NCBI RefSeq assembly: GCF_009497655.1
Contig: NZ_CP023317.1
Coordinates: forward strand, 4,493,501 to 4,557,500
DNA: 64,000 bases
DNA from: Priestia megaterium
Lineage (GTDB): Bacteria > Bacillota > Bacilli > Bacillales > Bacillaceae_H
Direction of reading: 5' to 3'
In this document: positions 9,657 through 18,246 of the stretch, piece by piece
Layout of the letters: each line of letters begins with the position of its first letter
How positions within the stretch are numbered: position 1 is the stretch's first letter
Translations under genes and position numbers: made by a program
Notes under the pieces: generated by a model
Seen by the model: only the letters and a program-made list of their open reading frames with translations
What the model was told of the DNA's origin: nothing
Database searches by the model: none

Positions 9657-10172
9657 TTACTTTTCGTTTTTAGGTGCCAAGACTAAGAACATGCTGCGGC
9701 CTTCCATTTTAGGAGCCGATTCAACTGAACTTACATCTTCGCAAGCTTGTGAAAAACGTTCAAGTACTTTTTGGCCAATCCCTTTATGAGTAATGGCACG
9801 ACCTTTAAAGCGAATAGACGCTTTCACTTTGTCACCTTTTTCAAGGAACTTGCGTGCGTTACGAAGTTTAGTGTTAAAATCATGTTCATCAATTGTTGGA
9901 CTTAAACGAACTTCTTTTAAGTTTACAACTTTTTGGTTTTTACGAGCTTCTCTTTCTTTACGTTGTTGCTCATAGCGGAATTTACCGTAGTCCATAATAC
10001 GACATACCGGCGGTTTCGCATTTGCAGCAACCATTACTAAGTCAAGATTTACTCGTGAAGCAATTTCTAATGCTTCATTTTTTGATTTAATTCCTAATTG
10101 TTCACCATTTTGATCAATTAGACGAACTTCGCGAGCTCGAATGCCCTCGTTTACCATCATGTCCTTGCTAAT
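9657..10172 (-). CDS. infC: Translation initiation factor IF-3, ATT start
   Basis: Binds the 30S subunit and controls start-codon fidelity. The N domain ([20 protein letters not shown]) and C domain ([20 protein letters not shown]) are both present. I placed the start at ATT (10172-10170), 8 nt after GGAGGT, so the product begins (M)SKDMMVN as in Bacillus IF-3. The ATG pair at 10160/10157 is 20 nt or more from that site. A non-ATG start limited by IF-3 itself is known for infC in other bacteria and gives autoregulation. Confidence 0.93.
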   Translation of the reverse strand: MSKDMMVNEGIRAREVRLIDQNGEQLGIKSKNEALEIASRVNLDLVMVAANAKPPVCRIMDYGKFRYEQQRKEREARKNQKVVNLKEVRLSPTIDEHDFNTKLRNARKFLEKGDKVKASIRFKGRAITHKGIGQKVLERFSQACEDVSSVESAPKMEGRSMFLVLAPKNEK

Positions 10173-10371
10173 AAGTAGCCACCTCCAAGGTTTAATGAGC
10201 GAATACGCTTGCTTAGACCGATTATTAACTCACACAAAAAAGTGTGAGTACATACTGCACCCACACTTCTATCGTTTTAATTAAGATACGATGTACCTGC
10301 TAACTGCTTTATGCGTCACTCAGGTGAGAAGCGGGTGCTTCTTCTTCTGTATAAACAAGTATTCAATTACT
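10173..10371 (-). promoter_or_regulatory. L20-type attenuator leader of infC operon
   Basis: A leader of about 200 nt between the promoter and infC. It holds an intrinsic terminator, AGTGTGGGT...ACTCACACT followed by T6 (10236-10267), and the 3' arm of that terminator can instead pair with the next segment (ACTCACAC...GTGTGAGT across the T run). This matches the Bacillus arrangement in which L20 binding favours termination. The L20-binding fold itself was not modelled. Confidence 0.82.
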
Positions 10372-10377
10372 TAAGCT

Positions 10378-10406
10378 ATTATAGTATCAACAAAGACAAA
10401 AGTCAA
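10378..10406 (-). promoter_or_regulatory. Sigma-A promoter of infC operon
   Basis: Minus strand -35 TTGACT (10406-10401), 17-bp spacer, -10 TATAAT (10383-10378). Confidence 0.87.
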
Positions 10407-10487
10407 TGATTTCGTTCTTTTTTCACAACAAAAGTTATTGTATCAAAGGAAAACCATTTATGCAACAGTTTTTTATAAATGTTAGAT

Positions 10488-10521
10488 AAAAAAGCAGAGA
10501 ATTTCAATTCTCTGCTTTTTT
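10488..10521 (-). terminator. Terminator of thrS
   Basis: Perfect 16-bp arms AAAAAAGCAGAGAATT/AATTCTCTGCTTTTTT with a 2-nt centre, 3 nt beyond the thrS stop, with T runs on both strands. Confidence 0.88.
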
Positions 10522-10523
10522 CA

Positions 10524-12461
10524 TTAACGAGATGCTTCTGCTTTTACATTTTGTAAAAAGGCTTGGAAATCCACTGTTTCTGAATTCTGCTCACCATATT
10601 TACGTACGTTTACTGCTTTATCTTCTACTTCTTTATCCCCTACAACAAGCATGTAAGGAATTTTTTGCATTTGAGCCTCACGGATTTTATAGCCAATTTT
10701 CTCATCGCGAGAATCAAGTTCCACACGAATACCCGCAAGCTGAAGCTGTTCTTGCACTTCTTTTGCATACTCAAGGTGAACCGTAGGTGATACCGGAATC
10801 ACTTGAACTTGTACAGGTGCTAACCACGTTGGGAAAGCTCCTTTGTATTCTTCGATTAAGAAAGCTACAAAACGTTCCATTGTTGACACCACGCCGCGGT
10901 GAATAACAACAGGTCGATGCTGTTTTCCGTCTTCCCCTACATACGTTAAATCAAAGCGTTCAGGAAGTAAGAAATCCAATTGAACCGTAGATAGCGTCTC
11001 TTCTTTACCAAGAGCTGTTTTAACTTGAACATCTAGTTTTGGACCGTAGAATGCCGCTTCGCCTTCAGCTTCATAATAATCGAGGTCAAGCTCATCCATT
11101 GCATCTTTTAACATGCTTTGTGCTTTTTCCCACATTGCATCATCATCGAAGTATTTTTCTGTATCTTCAGGATCACGATAAGATAGACGGAATGAATAAT
11201 TTTCAAATCCAAAATCTTTATAAACCGCTTCAACTAAGCGAACCACACGAATAAATTCTTCTTTGATTTGATCCGGACGTACAAAGATATGTGCATCATT
11301 TAACGTCATGCCTCGAACGCGCTGAAGTCCTGATAATGCTCCTGACATTTCGTAGCGGTGCATTGTTCCAAGTTCAGCAATACGGATTGGAAGCTCACGA
11401 TAGCTGTGAATACCTTGTTTGTACACCATCATGTGATGAGGACAGTTCATTGGACGAAGAACCAGGTCTTCGTTATCCATTTCCATTGCAGGGAACATGT
11501 CATCTTGATAGTGCTCCCAGTGACCAGACGTTTTGTAAAGTTCTACACTTCCAAGCACCGGCGTGTAAACGTGCTGATAACCAAGGCTTACTTCTTTATC
11601 TACGATATAACGCTCGATAATACGGCGGATCGTCGCACCTTTTGGAAGCCATAAAGGAAGACCTTGTCCTACTTTTTGAGAATTTGTAAATAAGTTTAAC
11701 TCTTTACCAAGTTTACGGTGGTCACGTTCTTTTGCTTCTTCAAGAAGACGAAGATGCTCGTCTAAATCTGCTTTTGTAAAGAATGCTGTACCGTAAATAC
11801 GCTGCAGCATTTGATTGTCGCTGTCTCCGCGCCAATAAGCACCTGCTACGCTTAATAGTTTAAACTCTTTAATTTTGCCTGTTGACGGCACGTGCACACC
11901 TCGGCAAAGATCAAAGAATTCGCCTTGTTGGTAAATCGTCACCTTTTCACCTGCTGGAATCGCATCAATCAATTCAAGCTTTAGTTCATCGCCAACTTCT
12001 TTAAAAAGTTGAATGGCTTCTTCACGAGAAACTTCTTTTCGTTCAATTTCAATATTTGAATTAACGATTTTTTTCATTTCTTTTTCAATTCTACCTAAAT
12101 CTTCAGGAGTAATTGATTCTTCCATATCGATGTCATAGTAAAACCCATTTTCGATAACCGGGCCTACACCTAGCTGTACTTTTACATCTTTGTATAAACG
12201 TTTGATTGCTTGAGCCATTAAATGCGCTGTACTATGGCGCATAATTTCAAGCGCTTCAGGAGCATCTTGCGTAATGATTTCAAGACTGCCATCTTGTTCG
12301 ATTGGCGTACGTAAATCCAGCAGCTCGCCGTTTACTTTGCCTGCTAATGCTTTTTTCTTTAATCCCGGGCTAATAGAAGCCGCAATATCTTCTGTTGATG
12401 ATCCTTTTGGATACTCTTTAACAGCTCCATCAGGAAATGTCATTTTGATTACTTCTGACAC
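10524..12461 (-). CDS. thrS: Threonyl-tRNA synthetase
   Basis: Class II enzyme charging tRNA-Thr. Domains in order: TGS (about 1-65), editing domain with [12 protein letters not shown] and the [10 protein letters not shown] motif (about 70-240), catalytic core (about 265-530, MNCPHHM and HRYEMSG) and anticodon-binding domain (about 535-640). The frame opens at 12482, but AAAGGAG stands 9 nt before GTG 12461, giving 645 residues. Expression is governed by the T-box at 12511-12796. Confidence 0.97.
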   Translation of the reverse strand: MSEVIKMTFPDGAVKEYPKGSSTEDIAASISPGLKKKALAGKVNGELLDLRTPIEQDGSLEIITQDAPEALEIMRHSTAHLMAQAIKRLYKDVKVQLGVGPVIENGFYYDIDMEESITPEDLGRIEKEMKKIVNSNIEIERKEVSREEAIQLFKEVGDELKLELIDAIPAGEKVTIYQQGEFFDLCRGVHVPSTGKIKEFKLLSVAGAYWRGDSDNQMLQRIYGTAFFTKADLDEHLRLLEEAKERDHRKLGKELNLFTNSQKVGQGLPLWLPKGATIRRIIERYIVDKEVSLGYQHVYTPVLGSVELYKTSGHWEHYQDDMFPAMEMDNEDLVLRPMNCPHHMMVYKQGIHSYRELPIRIAELGTMHRYEMSGALSGLQRVRGMTLNDAHIFVRPDQIKEEFIRVVRLVEAVYKDFGFENYSFRLSYRDPEDTEKYFDDDAMWEKAQSMLKDAMDELDLDYYEAEGEAAFYGPKLDVQVKTALGKEETLSTVQLDFLLPERFDLTYVGEDGKQHRPVVIHRGVVSTMERFVAFLIEEYKGAFPTWLAPVQVQVIPVSPTVHLEYAKEVQEQLQLAGIRVELDSRDEKIGYKIREAQMQKIPYMLVVGDKEVEDKAVNVRKYGEQNSETVDFQAFLQNVKAEASR

Positions 12462-12510
12462 AACTTTCCACTCCTTTAACATAACTAATAAACTTTTTGT
12501 AAAAACAAAA

Positions 12511-12796
12511 AACTCGTCCCTTATAAAAAGGGACGAGTTGTGTATACACGCGGTACCACCCTTGTTTCCTCTTCGTATCTTGGATAACCCAAAGAACCCG
12601 AAGCGGCTCGAGGTTTTATAACGGAAATTCCGTCAGTAATTACTAGAGGCTCTGCTCGTTTACTACTGAAGTTTAGAGGTGGTAAGGATATATTCCGTGT
12701 TAGGAGATTTTCAGCCTGGATCTCCCTCTCTACAAACCGTAAATATACACTCATGTCCTCATCATAACTTGTAACATATAGCTGTTTTTCAATATG
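12511..12796 (-). promoter_or_regulatory. T-box leader of thrS (Thr-specific)
   Basis: Contains the T-box AAGGGTGGTACCGCG (complement of 12549-12563), a candidate ACC specifier (complement of 12681-12683) followed by A, and a terminator AACTCGTCCC/GGGACGAGTT with a T run (12511-12539). It should read out uncharged tRNA-Thr. Specifier is assigned by motif position. Confidence 0.93.
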
Positions 12797-12801
12797 CATT
12801 T

Positions 12802-12830
12802 ATTATATTCATTTTCAAAATAGAAATCAA
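12802..12830 (-). promoter_or_regulatory. Sigma-A promoter of thrS
   Basis: Minus strand -35 TTGATT (12830-12825), 17-bp spacer, -10 TATAAT (12807-12802), just ahead of the T-box. Confidence 0.85.
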
Positions 12831-12834
12831 CCTT

Positions 12835-13695
12835 TCACGTTATATTTTGCTTTTGATCAAACGGAAATTCATTTTTTTCGTATAACATCACTTTTTCTTG
12901 AAAGATATTTTGAATGGTGTAAACAAAATCATGGTCATGCTCGTCGCTATACAGATGAATACCAGCTGGAGATAAACTTAGCAAAGGCGCGATAATAGTC
13001 GAGTCTATGTATAATGATTCTTGTTTAGATAAAAAGGCCTCTGCTAGAGCTGCACATTCACGTTCAGGAACATATCTACGGTTGTGGTCGTACAATACAA
13101 ACTTGTTTTTATTCAAGTGCATCACGTACACATCACCGGTAGATGACTGTCTTTCGTTAGCCGCTTGACGCAGCTGATGAATAAGAATTTGATAGTCTTG
13201 TTCAAGCTTATATTCATCAATCGCCAGCTCAGCATAATAGCGCAGCCGATCTTGATATTCTTTTAAACGGAATTGGAGAAAAGACTCAAAGGTGAATGTT
13301 ACATTATGAATGAAGAAGTCTTGAAGCGCCTGGCGGATAAGCAATTCTCTTGGAAGAGAAAATATTTTTTGCGGAATTTCGTCTCTCTCTCCTTCCATAA
13401 TCCCCCCCATAATTTGAAGCAGCAAATCTTGCTCTTCCTCTTCCGAATAAAAAAATTGTTCTTTTAATATGTTTACCATCATCTTTTTTTCTTTCTTTTT
13501 TAAAATCACGTGCGTTAATACAGGTATCACCATGTCTTGTAAAATGGCCTCTCGATTGTATGTCTCATCAATAACTAAAAGCTGATTATTCACCAGCTTC
13601 AAGCACTGTGAACCATATGATAAAGCGCTTTGCTTCGCGCATAAAGACTCATATACAACGACTGCGTCTTCTACATATTTAAAGAATATTTTCAT
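12835..13695 (-). CDS. ytxC: Putative sporulation protein YtxC
   Basis: 286-residue cytoplasmic protein without signal peptide or clear enzymatic motif. Length and the position between dnaI and thrS match B. subtilis ytxC, whose family (YtxC-like) is limited to spore formers. The middle holds a charged helical region (LQFRLKEYQDRLRYYAEL). The ribosome binding site before ATG 13695 is purine-rich (GGGGGG and GAGG) but irregularly spaced. Function unknown. Confidence 0.83.
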   Translation of the reverse strand: MKIFFKYVEDAVVVYESLCAKQSALSYGSQCLKLVNNQLLVIDETYNREAILQDMVIPVLTHVILKKKEKKMMVNILKEQFFYSEEEEQDLLLQIMGGIMEGERDEIPQKIFSLPRELLIRQALQDFFIHNVTFTFESFLQFRLKEYQDRLRYYAELAIDEYKLEQDYQILIHQLRQAANERQSSTGDVYVMHLNKNKFVLYDHNRRYVPERECAALAEAFLSKQESLYIDSTIIAPLLSLSPAGIHLYSDEHDHDFVYTIQNIFQEKVMLYEKNEFPFDQKQNIT

Positions 13696-13748
13696 TCCTC
13701 ATAGCCCCCCTTTGGACACGCTTTATTAATGTATATGGGGCAACATGC

Positions 13749-13795
13749 AAAAAAATGAGCAAGTCGTTACAAGAAATGTAAAACGACCTGCTCAT
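13749..13795 (-). terminator. Terminator of dnaB-dnaI
   Basis: Stem ATGAGCAGGTCGTT/AACGACTTGCTCAT with a 13-nt loop and T7 on the minus strand. It begins within the dnaI stop codon. Confidence 0.85.
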
Positions 13796-14724
13796 CTATT
13801 TCGTTTATTCTCTCCATTCATTTCAACAGGAATGGCTAGAGACTTAATTCGTTCCATGACACGAGCGGCTTTGAGCTCTTCCTGCTCGCCTCTTTGGGTA
13901 TAAGTCAAATGATGTTGAAGCTCTTTAAAATTTAAATTCGAGCTGAAAAATGTCGGCAAATTTTCGAGCATGCGGAATTGTAAAATGGTTCCGAGCACAT
14001 CGTCTCGCATCCAGCTCGTTACGGATTCTGCTCCGAGATCATCAAGCATAAGAACCGGTACTTTTTTGACATACTCTATTTTCTCATTAAAGCTTTGATC
14101 TTGAAACGAACCTTTTAACTCACGCAAAAACTCCGGAACATACAGAATGGTAGATTTCACTTTCTTTTCGGCTAACGCATTGGCAATTGCTCCAAGAAAA
14201 TACGTTTTTCCCACACCAAACGAACCGTGTAAATATAAAGCTTTCATTTTCTTGTTTGGCTCATATTCTCGCACAAAATCTCTTACTAGTTTAATCGCTT
14301 CAAATCTTCCCTGCTCAATTTCAATATCAGACATTGTTGCCTGTAAAATTTCTTTCGGCACGTACATACACTGAATAAAAGATTCTTGTTCTTTTCGCTC
14401 ATCTTCTTGTACTTTTCTAGGACAGCGTTCATATTGCAAATCAATATTACGGCCTTTTACAACCAGCTGAGGGTGGTATCCTTTCACCATGTTGACACAG
14501 CTTTGCAGAGAAGGACACTTGTCACAGCATTTGCTTTGGTCGATAAATTCATGCATCTTCATCAGGCCTCGGTCGACCATTTGCTCATCTAACTCACGGC
14601 GATGCTCTTGCAAAAATGTTTTAACTTCAGGATTAGACAGGATACTGTTTCTTAATGCTTCTAAGCGTGCTTTAAAATCTTTTTTGTTCACTAACTGATT
14701 TAGTGAATCATTGATAGGCTTCAT
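13792..14724 (-). CDS. dnaI: Primosomal protein DnaI, helicase loader
   Basis: AAA+ ATPase that loads the replicative helicase DnaC with DnaB and DnaD. The N-terminal part holds a Cys cluster (Cys66, 67, 70, 76, in KCCDKCPSLQSC) for metal binding. The AAA+ domain has Walker A GSFGVGKT (about 167-174) and Walker B VLMLDDLG. ATG 14724 is 8 nt after GAGG and gives 310 residues; a GTG at 14733 overlaps that site. It follows dnaB by 32 bp, as in B. subtilis. Confidence 0.95.
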   Translation of the reverse strand: MKPINDSLNQLVNKKDFKARLEALRNSILSNPEVKTFLQEHRRELDEQMVDRGLMKMHEFIDQSKCCDKCPSLQSCVNMVKGYHPQLVVKGRNIDLQYERCPRKVQEDERKEQESFIQCMYVPKEILQATMSDIEIEQGRFEAIKLVRDFVREYEPNKKMKALYLHGSFGVGKTYFLGAIANALAEKKVKSTILYVPEFLRELKGSFQDQSFNEKIEYVKKVPVLMLDDLGAESVTSWMRDDVLGTILQFRMLENLPTFFSSNLNFKELQHHLTYTQRGEQEELKAARVMERIKSLAIPVEMNGENKRNR

Positions 14725-14756
14725 CTTTTTCACCTCATCTCTATCATACCTGCTTT

Positions 14757-16184
14757 TTATTCTTTATGCTTTTGTTTTAGCTCTTGATCTAACTGCTTGA
14801 GCTCTTCTTGTAGCTTTCGTTTTTCTTCTTCAAATCCGTCCACTTCTTTTGAAGGCTGCTTTTTCTCTTCTTTTTCTTCATCGCTCAGCCACTCTGGCAC
14901 CATTTCTTTACGCACAATTTTTCGTCCGGTCGTTTTTTTATTTTGCTTTGCTTCGGTCCAGTTTTGATATTCTTTCTGTTCATTTTTAGCTAAATTCATG
15001 GCATCTTGAACAGTTTGTACCTTTTTGCGCGCCCAGTGTCCAGCAATTTTCTCTACATAGCTCTTAGATAATTTCATATCGGATCTTAGCATAACATAGT
15101 AAATTAGAACATTTACTACCCCTGGTGAAAGCTTTTGATTAAACATCACTTCTTCAATCATTTGCAAATCTGCTTTTGAAGGCTCTGCTCCCCCGGAAAA
15201 CTCGATCAAAAGCTGTCGAGGAGAAGTCACTTCAAGCTGTTGAATGAGCTGCTCTTCTTTCGTCTGCGGCTGCTTTTCCTGCATAGTGCGAAGCATAGGC
15301 GGCTGAATTTGTTCGCTTAGATTTGGAAGTGCTTCTCCATTTTCAAATTGGTAAAAGGACTGTGCTGCTTTTCTAAGCAATTCAATATCAACTTGATCGT
15401 TCTCATTTAGCGAATCGAGCACCACATTTTTCATTTGAAGAGGATCGATACCATATAAAAAAGCTAGCTTTTCAATTGCTTGTTTTACTTTAGATGTAAT
15501 GGACCTTTTCGAAATCATTGAATCTGTTAGGCCTGCTAAAAATAAATCAAAATCAAAGGAATCCGGGCTCATCTCAATAGAAGCACGGTTTGAAGAATCC
15601 ATAAAGTCCGTTTGAGCATCAGGAGAAAATACATCCTTGCTTTCAGACTGAAAACTTGGAGCCAGCTCCGTTGCTTTAACTGATTTAAATACATCGTTAA
15701 ATGAATGCGTCACATCTTTGAACGATTGGTCATCCACGAGTGAATCCGAAAAATAATTTTTTACTTTTTGAAAGATGGATTTTCCTAGTCGGTTATATAA
15801 ATATACATTTAACACACCATCGTTAAAGAACTGATGGGGCGTAAGAGGAGGAATGAGCTCATAAATGAACACACGAACATCATCTTCTTCCTTAATATAT
15901 GTTTTTAACAAACCAATGCCTTCTAATTTTAACCGCTCATGGTAAATAGCTTTCAAATTAATTTGCATCATCGACATTAGATGATGATGTGTAGACTCTT
16001 TTCCCCATAAACGATCTTGTTCCAGCTCGCTCCATAGCGTCATATACAAACCAAAACACGTCGTGCCCACCAGCGGCTGATAGAGCATGGTTAAAATCCT
16101 TCGGTCGTATTCCTGCAGTATGCCGTTCGAACGAACAACATAACGATCGACCGGTATCATTTCTTTCCAATGTTGTTCTTTCAT
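14757..16184 (-). CDS. dnaB: Replication initiation/membrane attachment protein DnaB
   Basis: Gram-positive DnaB, a co-loader in initiation and restart, not the E. coli helicase. The 475-residue protein has an N-terminal DDBH1-like winged helix region (about 1-130), a low-complexity linker (about 155-200), and the C-terminal DnaB/DnaD-type domain (about 300-390, VVNVLIYYVMLRSDMKLSKS). The C-tail from about 430 is a highly charged Lys/Glu/Gln coil. It lies in nrdR-dnaB-dnaI order. The ribosome binding site before ATG 16184 is weak. Confidence 0.93.
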   Translation of the reverse strand: MKEQHWKEMIPVDRYVVRSNGILQEYDRRILTMLYQPLVGTTCFGLYMTLWSELEQDRLWGKESTHHHLMSMMQINLKAIYHERLKLEGIGLLKTYIKEEDDVRVFIYELIPPLTPHQFFNDGVLNVYLYNRLGKSIFQKVKNYFSDSLVDDQSFKDVTHSFNDVFKSVKATELAPSFQSESKDVFSPDAQTDFMDSSNRASIEMSPDSFDFDLFLAGLTDSMISKRSITSKVKQAIEKLAFLYGIDPLQMKNVVLDSLNENDQVDIELLRKAAQSFYQFENGEALPNLSEQIQPPMLRTMQEKQPQTKEEQLIQQLEVTSPRQLLIEFSGGAEPSKADLQMIEEVMFNQKLSPGVVNVLIYYVMLRSDMKLSKSYVEKIAGHWARKKVQTVQDAMNLAKNEQKEYQNWTEAKQNKKTTGRKIVRKEMVPEWLSDEEKEEKKQPSKEVDGFEEEKRKLQEELKQLDQELKQKHKE

Positions 16185-16256
16185 GTCGTTCCCTACCTAC
16201 TTTTAAAGTAATAGAAATGACAAAAAAAGAGCCTAAAGAATACTTCAATAGCTCTT

Positions 16257-16718
16257 TTACAGTCGTTCCTTCTTAATTAAATCTTTTAATTCATCAATAA
16301 ATACATTGATGTCTTTAAATTGTCGGTATACAGAAGCAAATCGAACATAAGAGACTTCATCGATAGCAGCTAATCGCTCCATCACCATTTCTCCTACCAC
16401 ATCTGACTGCACCTCTGATGTACCCTGACTGCGCAGCTCTGTTTCAATATCGTGTACGGTATCTTCCAGTTGTTTTAAGCTTACTTGGCGTTTTTCACAC
16501 GCCTTAATTAACCCTCGAAGGATTTTGTCTTTGCTGAACTCTTCTCTCGCTCCATCTTTTTTTACAACAATTAACGGAAGTTCTTCTACTTTCTCAAAAG
16601 TTGTAAAACGATAGTGACACTCTTCGCATTCACGTCTTCTACGAATAGAGCGGCCTTCTTCTACAGGGCGCGAGTCCAGCACTCTCGTTCCATTGTAATG
16701 ACAGGATGGGCACTTCAT
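16257..16718 (-). CDS. nrdR: Transcriptional repressor NrdR
   Basis: 153-residue regulator of ribonucleotide reductase genes. It has the N-terminal zinc ribbon (Cys3, Cys6, Cys31, Cys34) with an Arg-rich stretch ([12 protein letters not shown]) and the ATP-cone domain (about 46-136, [19 protein letters not shown]). A short A/T-flanked hairpin between it and dnaB (about 16217-16259) might attenuate read-through. Position matches B. subtilis ytcG/nrdR. Confidence 0.96.
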   Translation of the reverse strand: MKCPSCHYNGTRVLDSRPVEEGRSIRRRRECEECHYRFTTFEKVEELPLIVVKKDGAREEFSKDKILRGLIKACEKRQVSLKQLEDTVHDIETELRSQGTSEVQSDVVGEMVMERLAAIDEVSYVRFASVYRQFKDINVFIDELKDLIKKERL

Positions 16719-16961
16719 ATTCTCAGCTCCAATAATAAACCTTGTTTTTCTTTTTATTTTCTCTCATATAAGTTAATTTTCATCTATGTTAGCCGGCTAT
16801 TCGCCATTTATTATGATTGTCATCATCATTTCCTTTATCAAACACGATGCTATATTAAAGGATTTACTTTATTCCATCTTATAGAAAACAAGGCTTGAAT
16901 ACAAGTAAAGGAAAAGGAATTTCCCCATTTTATTTCCTGAAATTCAAAAATGATAAGGAAC

Positions 16962-17348
16962 TTACGAAGAAAGAGGAATAAGTTTTTGATCAAAGCTCTT
17001 ATAAAGCGTACGTACAAGTTCTTTGCTAAAACCAAAATCAACTGGCACCACTTTTGACTCTGTTGTAGCAGAAAAATCGATAGCGGTTTCAAGAGGACGT
17101 ACGCTAATAATGGTAATCACAACAAAAGCTTTTCTTCCTTTTACAACGTTTAAGCTAATTTCTCCTCGCTCTTCATACGCAGCAAGTATCTCTATCCCTT
17201 GCATATGCTTCAACATTTCATGAACTTGCTTAAATGCATTCCCAGCCGTTGTTTTGTAATAATGCGTTTTTAGAGTCGGATCTGAATGACGATCGCTTGT
17301 TTCTACATGATTAGAAAATAAAGATTTAACTACTTGTACTACCCCCAT
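16962..17348 (-). CDS. Conserved hypothetical cytoplasmic protein
   Basis: 128 residues that I do not recognise. It is soluble, with no signal peptide or membrane segment. The region from about 28 to 125 alternates helix and strand (YYKTTAGNAFKQVHEMLKHM, then GEISLNVVKGRKAFVVITII), loosely resembling small DUF1499-like folds, but I would not assign it. ATG 17348 has GGGG upstream. It sits alone between nrdR and speD; the spacer up to nrdR (16719-16961) shows nothing else. Confidence 0.72.
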   Translation of the reverse strand: MGVVQVVKSLFSNHVETSDRHSDPTLKTHYYKTTAGNAFKQVHEMLKHMQGIEILAAYEERGEISLNVVKGRKAFVVITIISVRPLETAIDFSATTESKVVPVDFGFSKELVRTLYKSFDQKLIPLSS

Positions 17349-17391
17349 GTTGTTATCCCCTTTGTTTTTGCATATTAAAAATTTATATACT

Positions 17392-17418
17392 AAAAAGAGG
17401 TGTGTAATACACCTCTTA
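17392..17418 (-). terminator. Terminator of speD
   Basis: Minus strand AAGAGGTGT/ACACCTCTT with a 5-nt loop followed by TTTTTAG. Confidence 0.85.
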
Positions 17419-17441
17419 ACTTACGTAATCAATCGACACTA

Positions 17442-17822
17442 TTAAAGTGCATTCGCTTTAGTTTGTTTTACCTGAACAGGACCCATTCCACGTGGTAATT
17501 CAATTGTTTCACGTGTCTGTGCACTTAGAGCATCTGCAATATAATCTGCTGCGATTGTAGGATCTAAATGACCACAAGTATAAACATCGATACTTGCATA
17601 ACCATGCTCTGGGAAGCTGTGAATCGTTAAATGTGATTCTGAAATAATAACAACGCCACTTACACCTTGAGGTGCAAATTTATGGAACGCTACTTCGCGA
17701 ACTTCCGCACCAGATTTTAAAGCTGCATCAACAAACGTTTTTTCAATATAATCAATATCATTTAACTTATCGAAATCGCATCCCCATAATTCTGAGATGA
17801 CATGACGACCCATTGTTTCCAT
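17442..17822 (-). CDS. speD: S-adenosylmethionine decarboxylase proenzyme
   Basis: Makes decarboxylated SAM, the aminopropyl donor for spermidine. The 126-residue class 1B proenzyme has the self-cleavage site between Glu62 and Ser63 ([19 protein letters not shown]), with Ser63 becoming the pyruvoyl group and His68 and Cys83 the processing and catalytic residues. ATG 17822 follows an unusually strong GGGGG ribosome binding site. The gene has its own promoter and a structured leader (17823-17972). Confidence 0.96.
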   Translation of the reverse strand: METMGRHVISELWGCDFDKLNDIDYIEKTFVDAALKSGAEVREVAFHKFAPQGVSGVVIISESHLTIHSFPEHGYASIDVYTCGHLDPTIAADYIADALSAQTRETIELPRGMGPVQVKQTKANAL

Positions 17823-17972
17823 AATGATATTTCCCCCTTTAACAATTTTTAATCGTTAAACATGAAGTTCTTTCGCCATATAGCATGTTAACTACCACGG
17901 GGGAAAGTTAGTCCAAAGAGGTCCTAACCCTTTAAGTAGCCACATCACCGAAAGGTACACAAGAAGTTCACG
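17823..17972 (-). promoter_or_regulatory. Structured speD leader with anti-Shine-Dalgarno segment
   Basis: About 150 nt between the predicted transcript start and speD. The segment TTTCCCCC (complement of 17899-17906) is perfectly complementary to GGGGGAAA of the ribosome binding site (17837-17830). Its first three bases also belong to a competing hairpin, AGGGTTAG/CTAACTTT (complements of 17924-17931 and 17904-17911). The two pairings exclude each other, the usual layout of a translational switch. No known riboswitch class is recognised; ligand and function are inference. Confidence 0.5.
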
Positions 17973-17978
17973 AAACAT

Positions 17979-18007
17979 AGTATACTTTGTTTACATTTAT
18001 TTTGCAA
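17979..18007 (-). promoter_or_regulatory. Sigma-A promoter of speD
   Basis: Minus strand -35 TTGCAA (18007-18002), 17-bp spacer, -10 TATACT (17984-17979). Upstream, 18008-18191 up to the gapB terminator, I see no gene. Confidence 0.8.
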
Positions 18008-18191
18008 TACGTGTTTTGATTTTATTAAAGATTGTTCCGGCAGATAGACCTATACAAATTACCACTGTGTTCTCGTGAGACAGTGTGTAAAAGCTGCTAA
18101 ACGACTATTCATTTTTTTAATAAAATTGAGGAAAAGAAACACTCCTTTGCATGATTATCTTATTGCTTTTCCCTATTCTTCTGAATAAAAA

Positions 18192-18226
18192 CAAAAAAAA
18201 CAGGGCGATAGCTCCCTGTTTTTTTA
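18192..18226 (-). terminator. Terminator of gapB
   Basis: Perfect arms AAAAAAACAGGG/CCCTGTTTTTTT with a 9-nt loop, just after the gapB stop. Confidence 0.87.
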
Positions 18227-18246
18227 AAAAGCAATCTATAGCTTTC

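Noticed and set aside
16217-16259. AAAAGAGC/GCTCTTTT inverted repeat between nrdR and dnaB as terminator
   Set aside because: Long imperfect loop makes it weak; noted under nrdR but not listed as a terminator.
16850-17092. 80-codon minus-strand frame overlapping the unknown 128-residue gene
   Set aside because: Overlaps a better supported gene in another frame and lacks a ribosome binding site.
18061-18090. Hairpin CACTGT/ACAGTG upstream of the speD promoter
   Set aside because: Only 6 bp in the outer stem, no T run and no link to a gene; within chance for a 200-bp AT-rich gap.
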